Shown here in pieces: positions 1 to 5,077 of a stretch of DNA of 5,077 nt. The position numbers and the translations under genes are program-made. The stretch lies in assembly GCA_937921525.1 (NCBI GenBank), contig CAKZUM010000148.1, forward strand, positions 1 to 5,077. The letters are read 5' to 3'. This stretch comes from an uncultured Saprospiraceae bacterium. GTDB taxonomy: Bacteria > Bacteroidota > Bacteroidia > Chitinophagales > Saprospiraceae. How positions within the stretch are numbered: the stretch's first letter is position 1; the number at the start of each line of letters is the position of its first letter. The notes below the pieces were generated by a model. That model was not told the DNA's origin, ran no database searches, and saw nothing but the letters and a program-made list of their open reading frames with translations.

Positions 1-312
1 TCAAAAATTAAAATTGGCCCCGTAAAAAGCACTTTCACAGGTAACCTGGCTGTTGTCAACAAACAAGAACCTACTTCTTTTACTATCCAAATGGAGCAAT
101 TAAGTAAAATTGGAAATGCTCAAGTAAAAGTGGATATGCAATTATCTGAGCAAGGGGAAAATAGGACGTTGTTAGCTTTTGATGGTAAAGCGGATCTCTC
201 TGGTGTTATCGCACGTACTGGACAGCGTGTTTTATCAGGGGTAGCGAATGTGATTACCAAAGAGGTTTTTTCTGCGCTAGAAGCCCATATCGCAGAAGAA
301 GCCGTTTCTTAA
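1..312 (+). CDS. coxG: CoxG-type SRPBCC protein, 3' part only (partial, start outside window)
   Basis: The reading frame is open from base 1 to the TAA at 310-312 and gives 103 residues; the N-terminal part lies left of the window. The visible part begins SKIKIGPVKSTFTGNL, the typical central strand of CoxG proteins (a 'vkiGpv...f.G' pattern), and ends with the long C-terminal helix that closes the SRPBCC hydrophobic cavity (about GVIARTGQRVLSGVANVITK onward). Family members are usually 150-200 residues, so about a third to a half is missing. In CO-oxidising bacteria CoxG helps couple the molybdenum CO dehydrogenase to the membrane or quinone pool; this is family knowledge, not shown here. 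The in-frame ATG at 91 is internal and should not be taken as the start. A [2Fe-2S] subunit gene follows after 53 bp on the same strand, which supports the assignment. CoxG-like proteins also occur beside other molybdenum hydroxylases, so the substrate is uncertain. Confidence 0.85.
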   Translation, partial: SKIKIGPVKSTFTGNLAVVNKQEPTSFTIQMEQLSKIGNAQVKVDMQLSEQGENRTLLAFDGKADLSGVIARTGQRVLSGVANVITKEVFSALEAHIAEEAVS

Positions 313-365
313 TTAATAAATCAAAATAATTAATAGTCAAAACTCATCACTTAAAACCTAATAAT

Positions 366-842
366 ATGACGAATAACATTTCTGTTACAGTGAATGGTAA
401 AACCCATACCGCTACGGTAGAAAGTCGGGATTTACTAGTTCATTTTCTAAGAGAAAAACTATCTCTAACTGGTACCCATATAGGTTGCGATACCAGCAGT
501 TGCGGTGCTTGCACCATACATGTAGATGGTAAAGCGGTAAAATCTTGTACCATGCTAGCCGTACAGGCGGATGGTTGTGAAATCACAACGGTAGAAGGAT
601 TAGGTAGTAATGGCAACCTACACCCTATCCAAGAAGGATTTAAAGAAGAACATGGTTTGCAATGTGGTTTTTGTACCCCCGGGATGATGATGACCGCAAC
701 TGATCTATTGAAAAATAATCCTAATCCATCAGAACATGAAATTAGAGAAGCCTTAGAGGGCAATTTCTGTCGATGTACGGGCTATCATAATATCGTGCGT
801 TCTATACAGCATGCTGCTAAGGCTATGCAGGAGGCGACTTAG
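366..842 (+). CDS. coxS: CoxS-type [2Fe-2S] iron-sulfur subunit of a molybdenum hydroxylase
   Basis: This is a complete 158-residue protein, the normal length for the small subunit of aerobic CO dehydrogenase and related xanthine-dehydrogenase-family enzymes. It carries two [2Fe-2S] clusters that pass electrons from the Mo cofactor of the large subunit to the FAD subunit. The N-terminal plant-ferredoxin domain (about 1-75) has ligands C41, C46, C49 and C61 in the pattern GCDTSSCGACTI...C. The C-terminal helical domain has C100 and C103 (QCGFCTPGM) and C135 and C137 (GNFCRCTGY). All eight ligands are present. There is no signal peptide, as expected for a cytoplasmic subunit. The ATG at 366 is the only start that keeps the full N-terminal strand; its leader is A/T-rich without a Shine-Dalgarno motif, as is usual in Bacteroidota. 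It lies 53 bp after the CoxG-like gene. No large or FAD subunit follows, so those genes should lie upstream. CO specificity cannot be read from this subunit. Confidence 0.93.
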   Translation: MTNNISVTVNGKTHTATVESRDLLVHFLREKLSLTGTHIGCDTSSCGACTIHVDGKAVKSCTMLAVQADGCEITTVEGLGSNGNLHPIQEGFKEEHGLQCGFCTPGMMMTATDLLKNNPNPSEHEIREALEGNFCRCTGYHNIVRSIQHAAKAMQEAT

Positions 843-910
843 GATTAAATAAGTAAATCAGACAAGACTAGCTAAGGAACGACGCACAAACTTTATAGAT
901 TATTCCTGTT

Positions 911-1142
911 TTCTGAACTTTTCCCATTTCGCTCCCCCTTGTGGGTTGGCAGGGGTGATTGGTTCTAAAAATCATAAATCATAGTTCATACATCATAAAT
1001 CTGCCCATTATGTGAAATTAGATAGATCTATGATGTATGATTTAAAATTTATGATGTATGATTTTCTGCCACCGTTCAAATCTAGAACCAATCAACTCTG
1101 CCTTTAGGAGGCTGGGAGGTGAGAAAGGGCAAATTTAGAACT
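911..1142. repeat. Large imperfect palindrome (foldback or MITE-like element A)
   Basis: This fills most of the 322-bp gap between coxS and the Nudix gene. The best-conserved arms are 948-967 and 1083-1102, which match in inverted orientation at 18 of 20 positions and include a perfect 11-bp pair (gattggttcta at 957-967, tagaaccaatc at 1083-1093). Weaker similarity continues outward to about 911 and 1142 with small gaps. Inside, 968-982 pairs with 1051-1065 (14 of 15), and catacatcata at 987-997 pairs perfectly with 1029-1039. The right half also has a 15-bp direct repeat, tatgatgtatgattt, at 1029-1043 and 1050-1064. No ORF is apparent inside. It could be a non-autonomous mobile element, a structured RNA or a transcription barrier; the sequence alone does not decide. 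No clear target-site duplication was seen. Confidence 0.8.
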
Positions 1143-1164
1143 ATTCACCATATTATAACAAACA

Positions 1165-1695
1165 ATGAATTTTTGTAGCAATTGTGGTCATAAGGTAGTA
1201 TTCAAAGCAGTCGAAGGGGATTCGATCCCTAGATATGTTTGTGATAATTGTGAAACAATCCATTATCAAAATCCAAAAGTCATTACGGGTGCATTGCCTA
1301 TATGGGAAGATAAGGTATTACTTTGTAAAAGAGGCATTTCTCCAAGAACAGGTTTTTGGAATGTGCCTGGGGGGTATATGGAAAATGGGGAGTCGGTAGA
1401 GGATGGGGCAGTGCGAGAGGTGCGGGAGGAAACGATGTCTATGGTGAAAATTATTGGCTTACATACTTTATACAGCATTCCTAAAATCAATCAAGTGTAT
1501 ATGCACTTTTTAGCGGATTTGCAGGATTTGGATTTTGGGCCTACTATTGAAAGTTTGGAAGTTCGGCTATTTACGGAAGAGGAGATTCCTTGGAAAGAAA
1601 TCGCTTTTACTTCTTCTTCTTTTTCGATCAAGAAGTATTTTGAGGATCGACGGAATGGGGTGCGGCAGGTGCATCGGGGGAAGTTTCAGTTTTGA
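1165..1695 (+). CDS. Nudix hydrolase with N-terminal zinc ribbon
   Basis: This is a complete 176-residue cytoplasmic enzyme that probably hydrolyses a nucleoside-diphosphate-linked substrate such as ADP-ribose, NADH or FAD. An N-terminal zinc ribbon (residues 1-36) has two CxxC knuckles, C4/C7 and C26/C29, followed by HYQNPKVITG, the signature of the Nudix_N_2 type linker. The Nudix domain (about 38-150) contains the box G70-x5-E76-x7-R84-E85-V86-x-E88-E89, so the metal-binding REVREE core is intact. The usual Gly two residues after E89 is Met (M91). Plant NUDX23 (FAD/ADP-ribose pyrophosphatase) shares this zinc-ribbon plus Nudix arrangement, which suggests but does not prove a similar substrate. 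The start has an A-rich leader (ataacaaaca) and no Shine-Dalgarno motif. The gene is isolated, follows palindrome A, and converges on the protease gene; a strong hairpin terminator lies about 160 bp after its stop. Confidence 0.93.
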   Translation: MNFCSNCGHKVVFKAVEGDSIPRYVCDNCETIHYQNPKVITGALPIWEDKVLLCKRGISPRTGFWNVPGGYMENGESVEDGAVREVREETMSMVKIIGLHTLYSIPKINQVYMHFLADLQDLDFGPTIESLEVRLFTEEEIPWKEIAFTSSSFSIKKYFEDRRNGVRQVHRGKFQF

Positions 1696-1704
1696 GAGTG
1701 GGGT

Positions 1705-1780
1705 ATGCTCACGCTTATGCCATGCTCACGCTTATGCCATGCTCACGCTCATGCCATGCTCACGCTCATGCCATGCTCAT
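1705..1780. repeat. 17-bp tandem repeat (minisatellite), four full copies plus a partial
   Basis: Four head-to-tail copies of the unit atgctcacgcttatgcc occupy 1705-1721, 1722-1738, 1739-1755 and 1756-1772, and an 8-base partial copy runs 1773-1780. Copies 1-2 have t and copies 3-4 have c at the twelfth base (cgcTtat / cgcTCat); otherwise they are identical. The array begins 9 bases after the Nudix stop codon. The unit is not a multiple of three and no credible gene spans it. There are no spacers, so it is not a CRISPR array. Copy-number variation between strains is expected for such arrays but cannot be seen here. Confidence 0.93.
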
Positions 1781-1799
1781 CCTCGGATTTCATCCGAGG
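1781..1799. other. Short perfect stem-loop after the tandem repeat
   Basis: cctcggat (1781-1788) pairs perfectly with atccgagg (1792-1799) around a 3-base loop. It abuts the end of the 17-bp array. The following bases (ttattcatg) are not a clean T-run, so it is a weak candidate terminator for the Nudix transcript, or just part of the repeat-associated DNA. Confidence 0.65.
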
Positions 1800-1853
1800 T
1801 TATTCATGTTCAACTACTCCGTAGTTTCTTTTGTGTGGACTCTTTTTTATAAG

Positions 1854-1895
1854 ACGAAAGGCTTGGTAGTGTATCTGCCAAGCCTTTCGTTTTTT
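1854..1895 (+). terminator. Intrinsic terminator between convergent genes
   Basis: acgaaaggcttgg (1854-1866) pairs perfectly with ccaagcctttcgt (1878-1890). The stem can extend inward by a G-T, an A-T and a G-C pair to 16 bp with a 5-base loop. A run of T follows the right arm through 1895, the classical arrangement for stopping transcription on the + strand from the Nudix gene. On the - strand the same hairpin lies about 23 bp past the protease stop codon; there the bases after the stem are cttataaaaa, not a T-run, so termination of the protease transcript by this hairpin is possible but less well supported. Confidence 0.85.
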
Positions 1896-1913
1896 ATAGG
1901 AACTTTTTACTCT

Positions 1914-4784
1914 TTATTTTTTAATAAACTTTACAGTTTGAGAGGTAGTTGCCGTTTGGTACTGTACCAAATAGATACCGGCATTTAAGCCCTCAATATT
2001 TACTCGTTGTCGTTGTTGACCAGTAGATAAAGGAATTGACTGTAACTGCTTACCTTGTGTATTATAGATGTGCAAAGTAGCTCCTACCGCAAAATCCTCA
2101 TTAGCACTAAATTCAAATACCTGTTGTACTGGATTCGGACTTACTTGAATTTTTGTTGGTGCTTGTGCCACCGCTAATCTTTGGAAAGTAGCATAGTCAT
2201 GTGGTTTACTAGCAGGACCATCTGATTGGAAACTAGTAGTGGTTGTAAAGAAAGCTGATCCAGAAAATTCAGACCAAACCAATTCTTCACATTCTTGCTG
2301 TACTTGGAACTCATAAGTTGTACCAGCAGTAAGCCCTGATAAGTAACGATAGTAGGTAGTGGCTACATTGGTATAAGACCAAGCAGATGTACCCGTTTGT
2401 CTATATCGGAACTGATTATTAACCGCACCTATTGGTTGTGGCGTGTACACATAAGTAGCCGAACCACTAGTGCTACTAGTATATAGGCTAGTACCATTGA
2501 TACTCAAATCACAAGTTTCGTTTGTATTAGCTCCACCGTTTCCACCTCCATCATTATTTCCATCATTTTCACTCCCATTATTCCCATCAGACCCACCATT
2601 TGCAGGTGTACCTGTTGTTGTGAATGTAGCTGTGGTAGAAAAGTCAGAATAAGTACCATCAGCACATTGTTCACTGACTTGGTATTCATAAGTCGTACCT
2701 TCTAATAAACCACTCAAATATCTATAGTAAGTAGTCGCAATATTGGTTGTCGTCCATGTGTTTGAACCCATTGGACGGTAACGGAACTGATTGTTTACAG
2801 CGCCATTAGGTTGAGGTGTATATACATAGGCAGCCGAACCACCGATACTACTGGTATATAAGTTGTTGCCATTGATACTTGAAGCGCAACCAGCGTCTGT
2901 ATTACTATCATTACCATCATTACCACCATCTGTAACATCACCACCGTCATTATTATTTCCGCCGCCACCTACAGCAGTTCCTGTAGTCGTAAAGTTTTGA
3001 GCGGCAGAATATTCCGACCAATCGTTAGCCGTACATTCGTGTCTTACTTGAAATTCGTATTGAGTGCCAGCTAAAAGACCGCTTAAATAACGGTAATAAG
3101 TAGTACTCGTATTAGAGGTAGTCCAATCAGTAGTACCGACTACTCTATATCGAAATTGATTATTGACCTGACCATATGGCTGGGTAGTATATATATAAGC
3201 ATTATTATCTCCGATACTACTAGTCGTTAAACCAGATGTAGGAATGATCTCACAAGTAGATTCTGTTGGGTCTGGTCCATCTGTTGGATCTGGACTGACT
3301 CGCTCGCCACTAGAGACAAATGTTTGTGTTTCGGTATAGTCAGACCAACCACTGCCACAACATTTTCTTCTACCTTGGTACTCATATTGGGTACCTGATT
3401 TGAGATTACTTAATAGGTAATTTTTTTCTTCGATTGGATCTGTTGTAATCCAGTTAGTCGTACCAGATTCTCTATATCGGAAAGATACTTCTTGTTGATC
3501 TAAGTAAAAATTATGTTGATTCAACCAAGCATAGCCATTTGAAATACCATTGACACTGACCTCTGATAGAGGAGGTGTTTGGCAAGTTACTTCCGCAGGA
3601 TATAAATTATGTAAGACCCATCTATCCCAGTAATAAGTAATTTCTGCTACACCATCTCCCTGACCTTCTAAAGGCAACCAAGAAGTACCTGAGTCTAAAA
3701 ACCAGCCATTATTGTCGCCACCCCAACCCCAGTTGAAGTGAAAATATTCTGCTTTATCAGAATCAGAGAAATAACCATATCCGTCTGTTACCCAAGTATG
3801 ACCCACTAGATTAGAAGCAGTACCTGTCAATAATAAAGGAAGGCCTCTGTCTAAATCTTTTTTTGCTACTACGGCAAATTGGTCAAAAGTATTGCCATCA
3901 AAAAACCAAGTAGCGGCTTGGTCATACCCAAAATAATTGACATAAGCGTCTCTTACATAAGAAAAGTAGGTTTCCGTATACTCGGTGCTATACTGTGTAA
4001 AAGAAGCTACCCCCATTTGATAAATCAAGTTGGATACATCTGCATTAGGTTCTGTTAATGCGTCTGGCATGTTATCCCAATTGTATTCGGTGGTACAAAA
4101 GTCTGCCGATTGTGTTCCGAAGTTGTTATCCTCATACTCATTCGACCCATTTCCTTGAGCCGGGTAATTGTGGTATTTGATTAATTGCGCCATTGCGATT
4201 GGCACACAACCACAGTAGGTTCTACCATCAGGGCCTTCCGCAGCAGTCGTTTCGTCCGCAGGGCACTCTGCATTGTACAGTTCTCCTTGATTCCATTTCG
4301 TTGTTGTTAATGGACCAACCTGCACATTACTCCTAGAGGAACGAGTAGCAGCACCACTCCTTAATTTTTGCCATTCTGTTTGAACAGTAATAGGTGATTT
4401 TATATTGTTTTTTCGAAGATATTTAATTCGTTGTTCGTGCTTTGACAAAGTACCCATTAAACCAATATTGACTATTTCATTGTCAAAATCAATATGACTT
4501 TCTTCGGAGAAGGCTAGAATTGGATTATACCGATCATCAGCCGAGATAATAACGAAACCTGTAGGCTGCAGATTGAATATGTAATAGTCAGGAACACCAG
4601 CGGTTTGCTGAACAAATTTAGAAACCACTCGCACTTGCTGTAAGTTTTTAGTAGCTGTTTTAGCATTTCTAGTAAAAACATCTTTAGCTATTGTAGCAGC
4701 CTCTTCTAAAGGCACTTGTGTAGCATATAGCTGCATGGCTCCTATTAGCAATGCTACCATTAATAGTGTAGTTCTCTTTAACAT
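1914..4784 (-). CDS. Secreted C10-family (streptopain-like) cysteine protease with Fn3-like repeats and T9SS sorting tail
   Basis: This 956-residue protein is exported by Sec and then T9SS and probably degrades extracellular proteins. Its parts, in order, are as follows. A signal peptide spans about 1-21 (cleavage likely after LYA). A Spi-type inhibitory propeptide (about 22-150) contains YYIFNLQPTGFVIISADDR. A C10 peptidase domain (about 155-395) has nucleophile C193 in YCGCVPIAMAQ, H329 in VGHTWVTDG and the HFNWGWGG motif (N351, W352). A divergent Fn3-like domain covers 401-495, and three closely related Fn3-like repeats lie at about 511-602, 633-726 and 758-848. Gly/Asn/Asp-rich linkers cover about 603-632 and 727-757. 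A T9SS type A tail (about 879-956) has VSPNP, GIYLV and the basic end VKFIKK. The ATG at 4784 is chosen because it gives a complete signal peptide; its leader is A/T-rich. Relatives include SpeB and Prevotella interpain. Maturation after R148 or R151 is a guess. The gene stands alone, convergent with the Nudix gene. Substrate is unknown. Confidence 0.94.
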   Translation of the reverse strand: MLKRTTLLMVALLIGAMQLYATQVPLEEAATIAKDVFTRNAKTATKNLQQVRVVSKFVQQTAGVPDYYIFNLQPTGFVIISADDRYNPILAFSEESHIDFDNEIVNIGLMGTLSKHEQRIKYLRKNNIKSPITVQTEWQKLRSGAATRSSRSNVQVGPLTTTKWNQGELYNAECPADETTAAEGPDGRTYCGCVPIAMAQLIKYHNYPAQGNGSNEYEDNNFGTQSADFCTTEYNWDNMPDALTEPNADVSNLIYQMGVASFTQYSTEYTETYFSYVRDAYVNYFGYDQAATWFFDGNTFDQFAVVAKKDLDRGLPLLLTGTASNLVGHTWVTDGYGYFSDSDKAEYFHFNWGWGGDNNGWFLDSGTSWLPLEGQGDGVAEITYYWDRWVLHNLYPAEVTCQTPPLSEVSVNGISNGYAWLNQHNFYLDQQEVSFRYRESGTTNWITTDPIEEKNYLLSNLKSGTQYEYQGRRKCCGSGWSDYTETQTFVSSGERVSPDPTDGPDPTESTCEIIPTSGLTTSSIGDNNAYIYTTQPYGQVNNQFRYRVVGTTDWTTSNTSTTYYRYLSGLLAGTQYEFQVRHECTANDWSEYSAAQNFTTTGTAVGGGGNNNDGGDVTDGGNDGNDSNTDAGCASSINGNNLYTSSIGGSAAYVYTPQPNGAVNNQFRYRPMGSNTWTTTNIATTYYRYLSGLLEGTTYEYQVSEQCADGTYSDFSTTATFTTTGTPANGGSDGNNGSENDGNNDGGGNGGANTNETCDLSINGTSLYTSSTSGSATYVYTPQPIGAVNNQFRYRQTGTSAWSYTNVATTYYRYLSGLTAGTTYEFQVQQECEELVWSEFSGSAFFTTTTSFQSDGPASKPHDYATFQRLAVAQAPTKIQVSPNPVQQVFEFSANEDFAVGATLHIYNTQGKQLQSIPLSTGQQRQRVNIEGLNAGIYLVQYQTATTSQTVKFIKK
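2241..3254 (-). repeat. Three intragenic Fn3-like repeats inside the protease gene
   Basis: Repeat units lie at 3254-2979, 2888-2607 and 2513-2241 and encode residues 511-602, 633-726 and 758-848. Each has a Cys at the start and another near the end (C511/C584, C633/C707, C758/C832), which may pair as a disulfide. Each also shares the core patterns NNQFRYR and TTYYRYLSGL and ends in FTTTGT or similar. The two intervening linkers (about 30 codons each) are low-complexity Gly/Asn/Asp and may be flexible or bind calcium. At DNA level the shared cores differ at many synonymous positions, so this is not a recent tandem duplication. Such repeats in secreted proteases commonly serve in binding to surfaces or substrates; that role is inference here. 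Confidence 0.85.
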
Positions 4785-4933
4785 TTTTTAAAAAGTTGTA
4801 ACCAGCCTTGTGAAAGGGTGGTGGTGAAGGATGTTTTAGATAGTAATAGGAGAGTGGATTTAATGCTTAGGATTACTAAAAGCGTAGTTTTAGCACATTT
4901 GTATATGGAAGTTGTTTAAGAATGTAAACATAC
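4785..4933 (-). promoter_or_regulatory. Upstream region of the protease gene (promoter not pinpointed)
   Basis: This is the interval between the protease start codon and palindrome B, and the protease promoter should lie in it. Read on the - strand, it ends in an A/T-rich stretch (acaactttttaaaaa) directly before the ATG, as is usual for Bacteroidota translation starts. I searched for the Bacteroidota -7 motif TAnnTTTG on the - strand and found no exact match. No ORF is apparent. Confidence 0.4.
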
Positions 4934-5077
4934 TACTGGACATTTCAAAGAACAGAGAAGCGAGAGTAGAGAATAGAGACAGATTACGTTTAAAAAAGGA
5001 CGAAATTTCGTCGTTCTCTGATCGAAATACGTCTCTACTCTCTCTTCTCTGCTCTCTGTTCTAAACAATGTCCAGTA
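4934..5077. repeat. Palindromic foldback element B with perfect 11-bp terminal inverted repeats
   Basis: tactggacatt at 4934-4944 is the exact reverse complement of aatgtccagta at 5067-5077. Inside it, the purine-rich arm 4949-4980 (about gaacagag...tagagac) pairs imperfectly with the pyrimidine-rich arm 5031-5062. Over the inner 23 bases (4958-4980 against 5031-5053) 17 match, and the outer gaacagag/ctctgttc block is perfect. The centre contains a perfect 14-bp palindrome, gacgaaatttcgtc, at 4999-5012. No ORF lies inside. The element stops exactly at the window edge, so it may extend further and a target-site duplication cannot be tested. It lies about 150 bp upstream of the protease start. 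A MITE-like mobile element or a structured transcript are the main possibilities. Confidence 0.85.

Noticed and set aside
91..312. A short complete 73-residue gene starting at the ATG at 91
   Set aside because: The same frame is open back to base 1, and that upstream stretch encodes conserved CoxG residues, so the ATG at 91 is internal to a longer gene.
440..763. Open frame on the - strand opposite coxS
   Set aside because: It lies entirely inside the coxS gene, whose eight cluster ligands and normal length are convincing, and its translation shows no family features.
843..1164. Bacteroidota promoter (-7 TAnnTTTG) for the Nudix gene
   Set aside because: I looked for this motif on the + strand and found no exact match, so no promoter is placed.
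1266..1490. Open frame on the - strand opposite the Nudix gene
   Set aside because: It is a shadow of the Nudix coding region, with no recognisable domain.
1705..1780. CRISPR array
   Set aside because: The 17-bp copies are directly adjacent with no spacers, and no cas genes are present.
1535..1988. Two overlapping + strand open frames running through the 17-bp repeats
   Set aside because: They are kept open by the repetitive array, one overlaps the Nudix gene out of frame, and the other crosses the terminator and enters the protease gene. The repeat is not a multiple of three, so the peptide would be a by-product.
2470..2689. Small open frames on both strands over the Gly/Asn/Asp linker of the protease
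   Set aside because: They are low-complexity shadows of the linker coding region.

Overview
The window most likely comes from a Bacteroidota genome, plausibly in or near the Saprospiraceae. The evidence is a large secreted protease ending in a type IX secretion (T9SS) C-terminal sorting domain, A-rich leaders without Shine-Dalgarno motifs in front of the genes, and an AT-leaning composition. The family-level guess is inference; the phylum is well supported by the T9SS tail.

Layout. Positions 1-842 (+) hold the 3' end of a CoxG-type SRPBCC protein and a complete CoxS-type [2Fe-2S] subunit of a molybdenum hydroxylase (aerobic CO dehydrogenase / xanthine dehydrogenase superfamily). They read as the distal end of an operon whose catalytic subunit genes must lie to the left, outside the window. 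Positions 843-1164 are non-coding and dominated by a large imperfect palindrome. Positions 1165-1695 (+) encode a zinc-ribbon Nudix hydrolase. Positions 1696-1913 are non-coding and hold four copies of a 17-bp tandem repeat, a short perfect hairpin and a strong intrinsic terminator. Positions 1914-4784 (-) encode a 956-residue secreted C10 (streptopain-like) cysteine protease with an inhibitory propeptide, four Fn3-like repeats separated by Gly/Asn/Asp-rich linkers, and a T9SS tail. Positions 4785-5077 are its upstream region and contain a second, unrelated palindromic element that runs to the last base of the window.

How it works together. The two Cox proteins probably act in one enzyme system: CoxS carries electrons from a Mo/FAD enzyme, and CoxG links that enzyme to the membrane or quinone pool. 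The Nudix hydrolase and the protease are convergent neighbours with no evident shared pathway. No multi-gene novel system is visible. The most unusual material is the intergenic DNA: two large foldback elements with perfect 11-bp inverted repeats and a 17-bp minisatellite. Also notable are protease repeat domains that are nearly identical in protein but divergent at synonymous sites.
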